Shown piece by piece: positions 14,201 through 22,542 of a stretch of 64,000 bases of DNA; the stretch's first letter is position 1; each line of letters starts with the position of its first letter. The notes below the pieces were generated by a model that made no database searches, had not been told where the DNA came from, and was given only the letters and a program-made list of their open reading frames with translations. The position numbers and the translations under genes were made by a program. Source of the DNA: Limnomonas spitsbergensis. Its lineage: Eukaryota > Chlorophyta > Chlorophyceae > Chlamydomonadales. The stretch covers positions 372,001 to 436,000 of the forward strand of contig JAYJMM010000061.1 of the NCBI GenBank assembly GCA_037349105.1. Direction: 5' to 3'.

Positions 14201-16625
14201 CGTTTCCTCATGATCAGATCCAGCTGGATCTAGGCTGCCAGCAGGACGAGCAAGCAGCAGTCTCAACCAGACAGATGAAAAGAGGCATCCCACACATGAA
14301 ATATTATGATCAGACACGGGCTTCTAGGCTGCAGGAAAATGCCTTGAGGGTTGAGGGTTAGGGTTTTACCAGGACATCCATTGGATCTTAGCCCTCCAAA
14401 CTCCTCAACCAGGAGTAATCAAAGCTACGCCGTCCTCAGATCTGACCATACATCCTTCACATATCTCAGATCCGCTGGCATGCCCCACTGATTAAGCCCC
14501 TGCATAGAGCCGTGTCCGAATGTTATAAGCATTGCCACAGCCCACTACCCCTCCCTCTTCCCTGCCCCCTTCCCTGCCCCCTCCGGCCAAGCGCCTCCTA
14601 CCTACCCTGCCTCCTGCCCCCTGCCCCTTCCCTGCCCCCCTCCATGCCCCCTGCCCTTAACCTGCCCCTTTCCCTGCCCCCCTCCGGCCCTCCCTGCCCC
14701 GCCCCCTCACCTCTCCATCATTTCTGGCGAGGGCAGTTCCGGCCCTATCTCCAGGCAGCATCCCAGCAGGTTGTGGTAGTCCGTGAGGACGCGGAACTGG
14801 TGCCACGCCTCCCATGCATCCGACTCGGCAGGCGAGCTGGGGGGAGGGCTGCTTTCGAACATGGAGGTGGCCGGCGCTGACAGCGGGACCGTCAGCCAGA
14901 TGGCCATATGCGTGAGACCAGTCAGAACCTGTGGGGCAGGAGGCACGTTTGGACAGTCACATTCAGCAAAGGATGTTGTAAAACTCACGGCCCTGTCCAG
15001 AAAACCCGTCACTGGAAGGCCCGTCACCATCCTCAAGCCCCCTTCCCCTTCCCCGTTCCCCTGTCCCCTTGTCATCGTGTCCCCCTATTCCTGTGCCCGA
15101 CCCTATCCCCGCCCGCTACCCCCCCCCCACACATACACCCTTCCACCCGCCCCTAGTCCCACTGACCCTAGTCCACATCCCCATTTCCGTCCTCGTCCCC
15201 TGTCTTGTTTCCGCCCCGTCCCCCTCCCCTCCCTCAAGGCATCCTTCATACTTGCCTGATGCACGACTTGTGAGTAGTGAGCTGAGCGCATGGGCTGCGG
15301 TACAGACGGCAGCAGTACAGCCTGCAACCCCAAGTGCCCTGCCCAGGCCAGCTGCTGCCTTAGAGAGGCCACGCTTTGCGCCTTGAGGAGCGGGTCGGCA
15401 GAGTCAGGGTCGATCCAGCTGCTCACACTGCCCACCACCTGCACACAAACACACTCGCATATAGGAACCCCGACTGAAACAGATGCGTTGCAAGAATGAT
15501 TTGCCTGAGTGTTGTGGGGCTCTCTTTCCTCCTCCAGATCTCTGTCCTTCTCACAACTGCATGTCTCTGCTCTTCCAGGGCTGGGGGGACCCAGCTACAA
15601 TGATTACCTGTCTTCATAATTATTGGGCGGGGGGTACCAGCAGCTAACCTCTGGTATTCCCGGGCGCTGGCTCAACCACACACAACATGGATGGCAGCCT
15701 TACCCACTGCTTCACCAACGGATTCTAAATCCACGCCACGAGGTGTATATCTTCCTTCTTTTGGATGCGAGCTAACGCCAGTGGGAACATTCTAGGGCAC
15801 ACCAGACCACCTTTGGCGGGCCGCTCAGTACCCACCAGTGGATCAGTTGGGACCCAGCCTTGATCGGCCTACAGCTGATGGCCCAAGCATCAGGGCATGT
15901 TATACACAGCCCCCATGGCCGTATGCTGGAATGCAGCCGAATCGTAGCTGAACTGCCCTGAAATATATAGTGGCACGTGTCCACCGTTGGATGGCACCAG
16001 CAGTGTGCGCTCTTTAAGCGCTGCCTGAATCTTGGTACCCGCCATATGTCCCTCCCCCCCCTCCTGCACGCAACCAATGTCCATCCGCTCCGCCATGCAT
16101 GCATGTGCCTCCCCCGCGAGTCCCCATGCGACGGGCGCTAAGTCAGCAGCCTCCCTCCTGCCCCCTGCACCTGCGATACTCGTGCAGAGGATGGCAAGTA
16201 CAGCACGTCTTCCCGCTGGAAAGGCGGCACCAGCTGTCCGGGTGCGCTGCCCGCCGGGGGGGCCGCAGGTGGCGGCCTGTAGTCCGGCCGCACTAGCGGC
16301 GCGACCGCGAAATCGAAGCCGCAGAGCAGTGCAGCCTGAGGTGCAGAGCATGCAATTGAGAATCAGCATCAACTTTGGGAGTCTCTAAAAGGGTCAGTGG
16401 GGTCGAAATAAACAAAGGCGAACCCGGTTACAAGGCGGGGAATGTGATCGGCTGTTTGCGGATATGATGCTGCTCTTCCAGTGCTTTGATGCCTTGTTGA
16501 ACCTGTACGCGTGCGAGCGGGTACTTGAGCACTACCTGCAGCGACGGCTCGATGTCGGTGGAAAACTCCAAGGAGGCGCCAGCGTATTTTGCATCGCCGT
16601 AGTCGGTGCGCTTAGCAAGCGGCAT
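2250..16625 (-). CDS. PRMT5: Protein arginine N-methyltransferase 5 (symmetric dimethylation)
   Basis: Complete gene of 16 exons encoding 698 aa. Exons, high to low: 16625-16536, 16335-16171, 15438-15256, 14928-14711, 13812-13683, 12652-12405, 11333-11252, 9480-9386, 8834-8779, 8322-8183, 7579-7400, 6508-6417, 6188-6145, 5836-5785, 3201-2964, 2333-2250. All phases fit, and the total of 2097 nt is a multiple of three. The family transfers methyl from S-adenosylmethionine to arginines of histones and Sm proteins. Visible signs are the N-terminal TIM-barrel motif [10 protein letters not shown], the SAM-binding GAGRGPLVG, the double-E loop [15 protein letters not shown], the type II-specific Phe in TYEVFERD, the barrel motif HGFAGYFE and the C-terminus [10 protein letters not shown]...GRSYYVGL. 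Intron 3 uses a GC donor (15255-15254). The 44-nt exon 6188-6145 is the least certain; without it the phases do not join. Introns hold minisatellites and copies of exon edges. Confidence 0.95.
3240..3370 (-). repeat. Decayed copy of PRMT5 exon 15 start plus its acceptor
   Basis: Just upstream of the exon at 3201-2964 the minus strand reads [12 protein letters not shown] followed by alignable remains. It matches the exon start [12 protein letters not shown], with the same order of downstream blocks (the tacagctg and gaagctgtgcagc segments). This is one duplicated exon edge, about 130 bp from the real one. Confidence 0.7.
3371..4226. other. PRMT5 intron, nothing further seen
   Basis: Intron sequence between exon 15 and the 40-bp minisatellite. 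I see no coding or RNA signal. A short (TCCCC)n run lies near 4022-4042. Confidence 0.5.
4227..5748. repeat. 40-bp minisatellite in PRMT5 intron (about 38 copies)
   Basis: A tandem array with unit core cacacatgca-tgaggacaga-tccagtcttg-tccagatctc. Two unit subtypes are interspersed towards the right end: one with aggacag...tccagtcttg and one with aagatag...tccagtattg. Because 40 is not a multiple of 3 and the unit lacks stops on the minus strand, long artificial open frames of up to 357 codons appear in all three minus frames. The array starts and stops abruptly inside the intron between PRMT5 exons 14 and 15 and ends 37 bp from exon 14. Confidence 0.95.
6860..7398. repeat. Polypyrimidine/polypurine tract in PRMT5 intron
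   Basis: About 540 bp almost purely C and T on the plus strand (G and A on the sense strand of PRMT5). It ends next to the donor of exon 11 at 7399. It creates an artificial Pro/Ser-rich open frame on the plus strand. Such mirror-like tracts can form triplexes or G-quadruplexes. Confidence 0.9.
8684..8704. repeat. Short interstitial plant-type telomere repeat
   Basis: Two CCCTAAA units plus a partial third in a PRMT5 intron. Similar single GGGTTAGGG or TTAGGGTT scraps occur near 6513-6541, 9776-9786 and 14347-14366. Confidence 0.7.
9010..9170 (+). repeat. Member of the TTCAGCTACA dispersed repeat family
   Basis: Starts with gcttcagctacacttcagc and continues through ggccaccggcc, gtggccccagtggtggcc and gcggcctgccaa to tggtctcttgagcgca. 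The same ordered blocks recur elsewhere in the window; see 43553 and 59260. Confidence 0.7.
10132..11215. repeat. ~78-bp minisatellite in PRMT5 intron (about 14 copies)
   Basis: Unit: cttccccagacctgctcccc, then tatgccccca, cccccctcataggccctcac, gtccccctttgtcccct. Units vary through loss of a tgtcccctcc block. On the sense (minus) strand each unit is very G-rich and carries CAGGTCTGGGG, which resembles a splice donor. The array abuts exon 7 of PRMT5, whose donor lies at 11251-11250. The long open frames across it are repeat artefacts. Confidence 0.92.
11334..11740 (-). repeat. Copies of PRMT5 exon 7 start and acceptor
   Basis: Upstream of exon 7 there are about three decayed copies of its first ~30 nt with the tcctcag acceptor, at about 11422-11460, 11525-11560 and 11637-11665. 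On the sense strand they read [18 protein letters not shown] and SQLEVMPEH against the true RKLDVMPEQ. Shared downstream blocks (ttaacagcgg-agatggtg, gaattacacaggggataag) show tandem duplication. Confidence 0.8.
12653..13085 (-). repeat. ~180-bp tandem repeat next to PRMT5 exon 6 acceptor (3 copies)
   Basis: Blocks such as gcggatccag-tt-cag-t, ttttgaacgca-tagacaggg, gctgtgtgcacttcggt and ttcccctcaacccatc recur three times with decay. The first copy starts within about 15 bp of the exon 6 acceptor at 12653. Confidence 0.8.
13813..14060 (-). repeat. Copies of PRMT5 exon 5 start and acceptor (~105-bp period)
   Basis: The exon edge read on the plus strand as tgacaggctctcctttccac plus ctgcaatg is repeated at about 13888 and 13990. 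Each is followed by a copy of the intron stretch gtgaaa-tg-gtccctct-taaatgc. Copies diverge with distance from the real exon. Confidence 0.88.
15790..15955 (-). repeat. Member of the TTCAGCTACA dispersed repeat family, reverse orientation
   Basis: The reverse strand runs gttcagctacgattcggc, then cttgggccatc, gctgggtcccaa, gcggcccgccaaaggtggtc, in the same block order as other members. Confidence 0.65.
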
Positions 16626-17090
16626 CGCTCTGCAGCTACTGCTGTTGCTGCTGCTAAAGTCGCTTACGGGGGCTAGGTTCGCTTCGAGCCGAGCGGAGAG
16701 AGTGATGACAGTGTAAAAGAGAGAGGATCAGGACGTTTGGTTTCGGAGGTGAGGTCGCACGATCTCGGGGCAGGGGCACCCGCACCCGGGGCTGTTGCCA
16801 CCCGGTCAGGACGGATACAATCGATGTGGGCCAGTCATGTAGGCCACAGTTATGGGCAGATACCACCGGGAGACACTCAGGTTTGGGGCAGGTTTTGTGC
16901 ACCCTTCACATGTGTACGGCAACCCGACCTCAACCTCATGACAATTGACACAGCAGAGGCAAAGCGAAACCTCTCCGCTGTCATTCAATTGCACCGAAGT
17001 TTGAATTGGAGGATGAGATATTTTGCAAGAGTCCTGTCGCTGCTAGCCAAGGCCCCGGTGGTATCCCAACAAGATGTTGCCTTCGCTGGC
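16626..17090. promoter_or_regulatory. Intergenic region of a divergent gene pair
   Basis: This 465-bp interval separates the start codon of PRMT5 (minus) from the likely start of the small coiled-coil gene (plus), so both promoters should lie here. No clear TATA box was seen. The plus-strand reading frame stays open back to 16737, so the upstream gene edge is uncertain. Confidence 0.5.
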
Positions 17091-19317
17091 ATGAGAGCCA
17101 GTGCCATGGTCACCAAAAGCCAAATCGACGGGCTTCTGCAGTCAAGAGCTGTCAGGCTCTTTAGTGCAGCACTGATCCCTCATGCGCCTGAAGCAGCATG
17201 CTCTCTTCTCAACGTTGGTGGCAGTGTGCTTCATCAGCGCGGTTCCCCATGCGCACAGCCGTCGTGTGCATGCCGCTTATGTGCTGGTTCGTGGCATCTG
17301 AAAGCCCCTCTAGGAAACGGTGCTCAGCTGCACAGCAGCAGCAGCAGCAGCATTTCAGCTGCCGATATGGAGAAGGAGGTTGAGCAGATCAACTCCATGT
17401 TCGTTGAGGCGAGGGACGAAATCGAGTATGCCCTGGAGGAGGCCGAGACGGTATGTTTGTGTACAGCTTTGGGCATGCCTTGACCAGGTCGTCAGACCAG
17501 AACAGTATGTTTGTGTGTAGCTTTGGGCATGCCGTGACAAGGCCATCTGATAATAATAGTATGTACCTCGCCACCTCGGTATGTACCGGTAAATGTAAAG
17601 CTTAGGGCATGCCGTGACCAGTTTCTCAGAGCAGAAGTATATGTGGCGGGAAACCCATAATTGGCGTGGCGTGAAATAGCCCAACGGCATGGGATGACAC
17701 CAAGTTGGATGGCGTACTTCGGATACAGGAATTTGTGAAGCGTGTACCGGTAAGATATTATTATTTATGCACAGGTACCATGGTACCGGTACTGTAACAA
17801 ATTGAATGTTCAGATCCCCTCAGTGTCCATCATCAGTCAGGCTGCCTGCAGTGCATATTTCATGGTGCTTCAGAAAGGGTTCAGCTGCATCACAGCCGTT
17901 GGATATGAGGGTCTGGTGCATAAAGCTTTGCTGCCTGGCCACCTGCTGATGGTCGGTCCAGGTAAGGATCCCTGTCGGCCCAGTGGTGGCTGCCCAGCGG
18001 TCCCTTATGCGCTGGCCTTATTTGCACTCAAATGTGCGCAGCCTGCCGGTATGCTTAGCACAACACATGTCCTGTAAGCCCTCTTGTGCCATGCTTGTAC
18101 CGGGCTGGCATGACCCTCGCTTGTGCCAAGGTCAGACCTCGTGCATGCTCACCTGGAAGCACACTTGGAACCGCGCACGCATGCATATCTGCTTGCACGA
18201 TGGATGCATAACTGCATGCATGATGGATGCATACCCGCTTGCACGATGCATGCTTACCTGCGTGCCCGCTCGGCATCGTGGCCACTCAATTGCGTCCATC
18301 TTTTGTGGATGCGGCGATGCCCGCTCGACACCAGCTATTGACGCGTTTGAGTTTGACCAGCCCTTACCTCTCATAACTGCCCTTCTTTTTAGGTTTACTT
18401 TGATGAAAGTGTGACCGGGGCGAAGAAGTGTGTCGACGATTGCCTGGACAAGTGAGTGGTGCGATGATGTGGTGCGGCCACACTAGGGCTGTTGCTGCGC
18501 ATCTTAATCTTTCATAGCACCATGAAAATGAGACGCGGCGCTGGATTCCTTTCACTTCATACTTGCTTGCTATGTTGTGAAATCGCCACGAAGATCGATC
18601 AGAGACCTTGAAGGGTAATTATTTCAGTCAAGCACCTCAAACGCTGGCCTAGGTTGAGACCTTAACCCTATGCGCCTGACACGCTGATCTGTTCAAGAAT
18701 GCAGTCCAGGATGATACCCTGAGGCATCCAAGACTCCCTGGTGCCATTGTATGAAAGTTGTGTTTATTCGTGTGTAAGCTTATTAGGCCATGTTGGCTGC
18801 GAATGCTCAGTGCATAAGCTTGGTAGGCTTGTAAGATTTGGGCTGCCATACCTCCTTCCTGGCCTCTTCCCGACATGGTGACTGAATAAATAAACAATGC
18901 CTGCCTTTATAATGAGTACCAATAAGTGAGTATGTTGCCACCATCATGACACATGGTGGGTTGTTTCTGCATTTGCTACTGCTGCTGTTGTTGCCACTGC
19001 TGCTGCCGATGCTGTGGCTGCTACTGGTACTGTTGCTGCCACTGTATATGCTGCTTCTGCTGCCAATGCCACTGCTGCTGCCACTGCTGCTGCTGATGAT
19101 GATGACAATCATTTAATATCGGCTTTCCCCCAGTCTTTTTTAAAGCAGCACTGATACACTGATGCCCACTGACTGCTGTTGCTGTTGTAGATGGTCTGCG
19201 CTGCTGTCACAGCTGCCAGAGGATGAGGCGATGAAGCTGAATCGCTCCATGGGCCTGAAGATGGAGCAGCTGAGGGCGGAGTTTGAGATGCTGAGGAAGA
19301 CGCACCTCGAGGAATGA
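17091..19317 (+). CDS. Small coiled-coil-like protein with probable organelle-targeting N-terminus
   Basis: Three exons: 17091-17450, 18393-18451, 19191-19317 (181 aa). Donors gtatgt and gtgagt, acceptors tttttag and ttgtag, and phases agree. The conserved-looking part runs from residue 93: MEKEVEQINSMFVEARDEIE, then ALEEAETVYFDESVTGAKK, WSALLSQLPEDEAMKLNRSM and GLKMEQLRAEFEML. It is rich in Glu, Lys and Leu and likely alpha-helical. The first ~90 residues are poor in acids and rich in Arg, Ser and Ala, which fits a transit peptide. It resembles short plant proteins of unknown function as I recall them, but I cannot name it. The start is uncertain: Met at 17367 or 16737 are in-frame alternatives. 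It is divergent from PRMT5. Confidence 0.75.
17451..17640 (+). repeat. Copies of exon 1 donor of the coiled-coil gene
   Basis: The donor edge gtatgtttgtgtacagcttt plus gggcatgccttgacc is repeated directly after the exon: gtatgtttgtgtgtagcttt at about 17505, and gtatgtaccggtaaatgtaa plus agcttagggcatgcc at about 17580. Period is about 60-75 bp. Confidence 0.78.
18955..19110 (+). repeat. CTG/GTT-rich microsatellite upstream of exon 3
   Basis: Imperfect (CTG)n with GTT, GCC and GAT interruptions. It resembles the polypyrimidine/CTGTTG acceptor region of exon 3 at 19170-19190. It yields a meaningless Ser/Gly-rich frame on the reverse strand. Confidence 0.8.
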
Positions 19318-19800
19318 TTCAAGGCGCAGTGGGGGAGGGGCACTGGTGGTGCAAGGCTGGAGGGCCCACCTGGAAAAATGAGTCAAGCCGCAGTGGGGGA
19401 GCGGGAAGGGCCTTGGTGGCGCAAGGCTGTAGGGCCGACCTTGAATAATAATCCAGGGCGTAGTTGGTGTTCATGGGAGGGGGAGGCCATCGCGGCACGT
19501 GTCTGATAAGGCCTCTGGTCAGGGAGAGAACCTGGAGGAATAATGCAGGACATTGTGTAGGGGGGGGAGGCATTTGCGGTGCGAGGCTGAGGCGACCTCT
19601 ATAGATATGGATATGGAGAACACTTTGAGGAGGGATGCATGATGCAGTGGGTTGGGGGAAGGTATTTGCGGTGCGAGGCTGTTAAGCCTTCAAGAATCAT
19701 TAAAAAAGTCACCGTGGGGCAGGGTAGGTATGCACGGTGCGAGGCTAAGGGAACCTCTGGGTTTGGAGAGCATGATGCATCACTGGGCAAGGAGAGTTAA
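19318..19800 (+). repeat. Copies of the terminal exon edge in the 3' flank, ~60-110-bp period
   Basis: After the stop codon, blocks of the type gcagtgggggag-gg--tggtg, then gcaaggctg-agggc--acct and tggagaa-aatg recur at least five times, becoming more diverged. The first begins within about 10 bp of the stop, in the same manner as the SHMT and PRMT5 3' flanks. Confidence 0.6.
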
Positions 19801-19804
19801 TATT

Positions 19805-19885
19805 TCTCCCGACCAGACAGTCCGGCATCCATCCGAGCCTTTGCAGCATGGCCTAGAGGTGTATTGCCATGCATTGACTGACCAA
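19805..19885 (+). mobile_element. 5'-truncated LINE 3' end (subfamily copy)
   Basis: Runs ctcccgaccagacagtccgg to cctagaggtgtattgcc and attgac. It matches the terminal segment of the LINE family seen intact at 38.9-39.1 kb. This is the leftmost member noticed. Confidence 0.65.
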
Positions 19886-20336
19886 GGAGAGTATGAGAAC
19901 CTCTCGCCCGCGAAGATCGCTCTAGAGCGTCTTAGTGACCAGACGACGAACCTGGCGAACGTTGTTCAGTCCTAGGAGATGGATCATCTGGATGAGAATG
20001 CCACGGACGCAGCTTTGGCCCCTGCCGCGCTAGTTTTCGAAGTCCTGGTTTCCTTGCGGAGTAGTTGCGGGTCGTCGTTTCGTCCAGATGGCTGTGACTG
20101 GCTACAACTAAGGCAGGGACGTGATGCGTATATTTTTATGCTGCCGGTAGGTGATGTCACGACATACCATCTGGCATGCTGGCTCGCTGGCGTTGATACA
20201 TCTGCAGGCCCTTGGGGATGGGCATGCAGGTGCAAATGCAGTTTCTACTCGATTGGACGTACCGGTACATTCGTTTATTTACGCTCGGTTGATTTTGTTC
20301 ACTCCGGCTTGCTAGAACGTTGCCAGAAATGTGATG

Positions 20337-20345
20337 TATATATAT
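20337..20345 (+). promoter_or_regulatory. TATA-like element upstream of the permuted tRNA
   Basis: TATATATAT lies 57 bp before the first base of the tRNA 3' half. In a permuted gene the internal A and B boxes are in reversed order, so an upstream TATA element could matter more for RNA polymerase III. The role is inferred. Confidence 0.35.
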
Positions 20346-20401
20346 CCACAATTACTTATCTTGTCATGTCCGAGAGATGATCGATTCAACATGATCGAGT
20401 C

Positions 20402-20480
20402 AGGCAGGGGTCACCAGTTCGAAACTGGTTGGGGGCAAATGAGCCTTCATAGCTCAGTTGGTTAGAGCACTGCTCTCATA
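20402..20480 (+). tRNA. Permuted tRNA-Met(CAU), 3' half upstream of 5' half
   Basis: The 3' half (20402-20437) holds A38, anticodon-stem GGCAG, variable loop GGGTC, T arm ACCAG-TTCGAAA-CTGGT, acceptor TGGGGGC and discriminator A. A 5-nt spacer (aatga, 20438-20442) follows. The 5' half (20443-20480) holds acceptor GCCTTCA, T8 A9, D arm GCTC-AGTTGGTTA-GAGC, A26, stem CTGCT and loop CT-CAT-A. Placed in normal order the halves make a 74-nt cloverleaf. All 7 acceptor pairs form (two G-U), as do 5 anticodon-stem pairs (one G-U), 4 D pairs and 5 T pairs, and loop sizes are standard. G1-C72 and T54 argue for elongator Met. Neither half has its normal partner on its other side. Leader and trailer can form a bulge-helix-bulge-like fold: GAG 20397-20399 with CTC 20475-20477, a TCA bulge before G403, and ATGA 20391-20394 with TCAT 20481-20484. 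Cutting after 20401 and 20480 would give the mature loop. The A box is at 20450-20461 and a B-box-like segment at 20416-20426. No run of four T follows closely. Confidence 0.88.
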
Positions 20481-20774
20481 TCATTGGACCATATTTCTTT
20501 ACGTCCACTTACGGCATGCACGTCTGTGTGGATGTGTACACAGATCACGACGTTCATCTTCAGGCCACCGACTGTACCTCTCCTGACTCGGCCCGTGACT
20601 TGCACAAAATGCGAGGCCCCCTATGGGGGTGATGACCCTCCGTGGCCCAACATACCAAAGCCATGAGTTCCATGACACCGGTAGCATCTCATACGGTATT
20701 ACACTTACCGTCACAATATAATAATCGCCAATGCGATAATGCGAGTAGCCATAATAAACCAGCAGTGACCCTGC

Positions 20775-20838
20775 TCGTAGGTTAGTGACGTTACACCTCT
20801 GGGCCATGCTGAAATGAAGCTCGGCCATGTCAGTAAAC
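20775..20838 (-). mobile_element. LINE 3'-end fragment
   Basis: agtgacgttacacctctggg through ccatgctgaaatgaagctcg, followed by gccatg. It belongs to a subfamily (AGCTTCATTTCAGCATGG on the reverse strand) also seen at 28330 and 21630. Confidence 0.7.
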
Positions 20839-20884
20839 AAAAAGACAGCCGGCAGGTGTTGGGCAGTGTTTATTTTATACCGCT

Positions 20885-21020
20885 TTCAGCTACAAGTCAG
20901 TTACGCTGTGGCTCAGGGGGCCTGGAACGGCAAGCCTTGCTTCGCAGGCCACCTGCCTTAGGCCAAGGTTTGGTCCCCAATCCCCATTGGCTTCATGGTG
21001 GCAGCTCGCCAGCTAGCCAA
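20885..21020 (+). repeat. Member of the TTCAGCTACA dispersed repeat family
   Basis: tttcagctacaagtcagtta is followed by cttgcttcgcaggcc, aaggtttggtccccaatccc and catggtggcagctcgcca, in the family block order. Confidence 0.65.
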
Positions 21021-22542
21021 GCATCGTTTTTAAGGTTGGATTTATGTAAAATAATCGGCATTTTAATTGGAACATCTCCAGTAGTCCAAGTCTTCCGCGT
21101 AAAAAGATAGAAAGCCATTAAAAAAAGAACGAGAGGGACCAGCGAGTTACCACTGTTTTCCCAGGCCAGCTATTAGGTCCACCACAGGGTGAACTTCCAT
21201 GGTCTCTTTGAGTGGGGGCTGACGAGCTATTGGCAGAAGGCAAGTGGTTCGCTTTTTTCATGACTTGGTCGCACAGCGGGTCGGAGGTGGTCATATAGCA
21301 CGACATCTAGGTCTATAATGTTACACCGCTGGGCCCTGCTGGAAAAGGCTCCGGAATAAATGATTTCTAGATGGCGTTTGCTAAACAACGCTGCATAACG
21401 TTAGCAGGGGATAATTAATACATAACGACAGAAGCACCCCTCCCCCTCTACCCCCTATCACCTCTGGGATGCAGAGGTTTACCCAATGCTCCCAGTTCGG
21501 TATCTGAGGTCTCTGCCCCAAGTGGTTTGTGGATACAAAACCCATGTGCTCTTGCATGCTTCTTGACGCCACATGGAAGTTGGAAAATTTGGAAAATAAA
21601 GTGCACATGTCTGTTGCCGCTAAGTTACACCTGCGGGCCCTGCTGAAATAAAGCTCGGCCATATTGGCAAACAAAAAAGTGCGCTAGAAAACTCAAGGGA
21701 GAAGGCACAAGAGGGAAGAAAGGAAAGCAAGTTCACCTGCCAAACAACAGGAACAACAACAACAAGGCCAACCGTATCCCCTGCTCTGAAGGGATTCCCC
21801 TAGCCCCTGCCCCTGAAGAGCTTCCCCTAGCCTTCAAAAAGCTCAACTACACGCGGCACAAGAGCCAGAGCCTCCCACCCCTGCCTACGGCATGAGGCAT
21901 GTTCGTTCATTTTTCTACGAGCAACATGGGGACCAATAAAATCGCTCAGTGTTTGTAGCATCTCCTCCCACAGGGCATATGGGTCACACATAACACACCT
22001 ACTTAACCCGAACTGGCGGCAGGAGAGGCACATTGAGGGAGACGCGTCGCCAATAGTCAACAGCGTTACACATCTGGGCCTTGTTCAAAAAGGATCGGCC
22101 GCATGGGCGTCCAACTGTTGAATTGGAAACAAGAGGAGAGTTAAGAGAGAACGAAAGGGACACACCACTAGTAAAGCCACTAAAGCCCTACTCAGGTAAG
22201 AGGGCAATCAGGGCATGGTCCTTCAACCTCGCTTAGCTTAGATTCCCACTGTCACCAAGAGGAAGAAAGAAAGAAAGCTACGCCCTGCTGGTGATAGCCT
22301 AGATGCCTACCGCCAACAACAACAACAACATGCAGATTAGATGATTTCAAAGAGTCGGAAGGCCATTTAATAGCCTATTCAATACTCGCAGCCCTGTGCA
22401 TTAACACACATCAACAGATTCACCACACACTAATGTTCATGTTCAGTTGCAAAGCCATGTCAGAGGCAAGCCCCAAAAAACAAATGCATGTACCGGTGAG
22501 CAGTCGGTTACTACTTTCACCACCTGACCACTATCGCCAAGG
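21020..22542. other. No gene; three more LINE 3'-end scraps
   Basis: Reverse-orientation scraps lie at about 21318-21360, 21625-21675 and 22064-22120. Each carries the tacac-tctggg-c-tgct core, with the ggcggcc-like end in the last. The purine-rich stretches after the last two (about 21677-21730 and 22125-22165) look like the reversed pyrimidine tract of the LINE 3' UTR. No coding or RNA gene was seen. Confidence 0.6.

Noticed and set aside
18955..19112. Ser/Gly-rich reverse frame
   Set aside because: A reading of an imperfect CTG microsatellite.
20443..20500. Ordinary tRNA starting at 20443
   Set aside because: The sequence after the anticodon cannot form the 3' anticodon stem, T arm or acceptor. 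These parts lie upstream instead, hence the permuted call.
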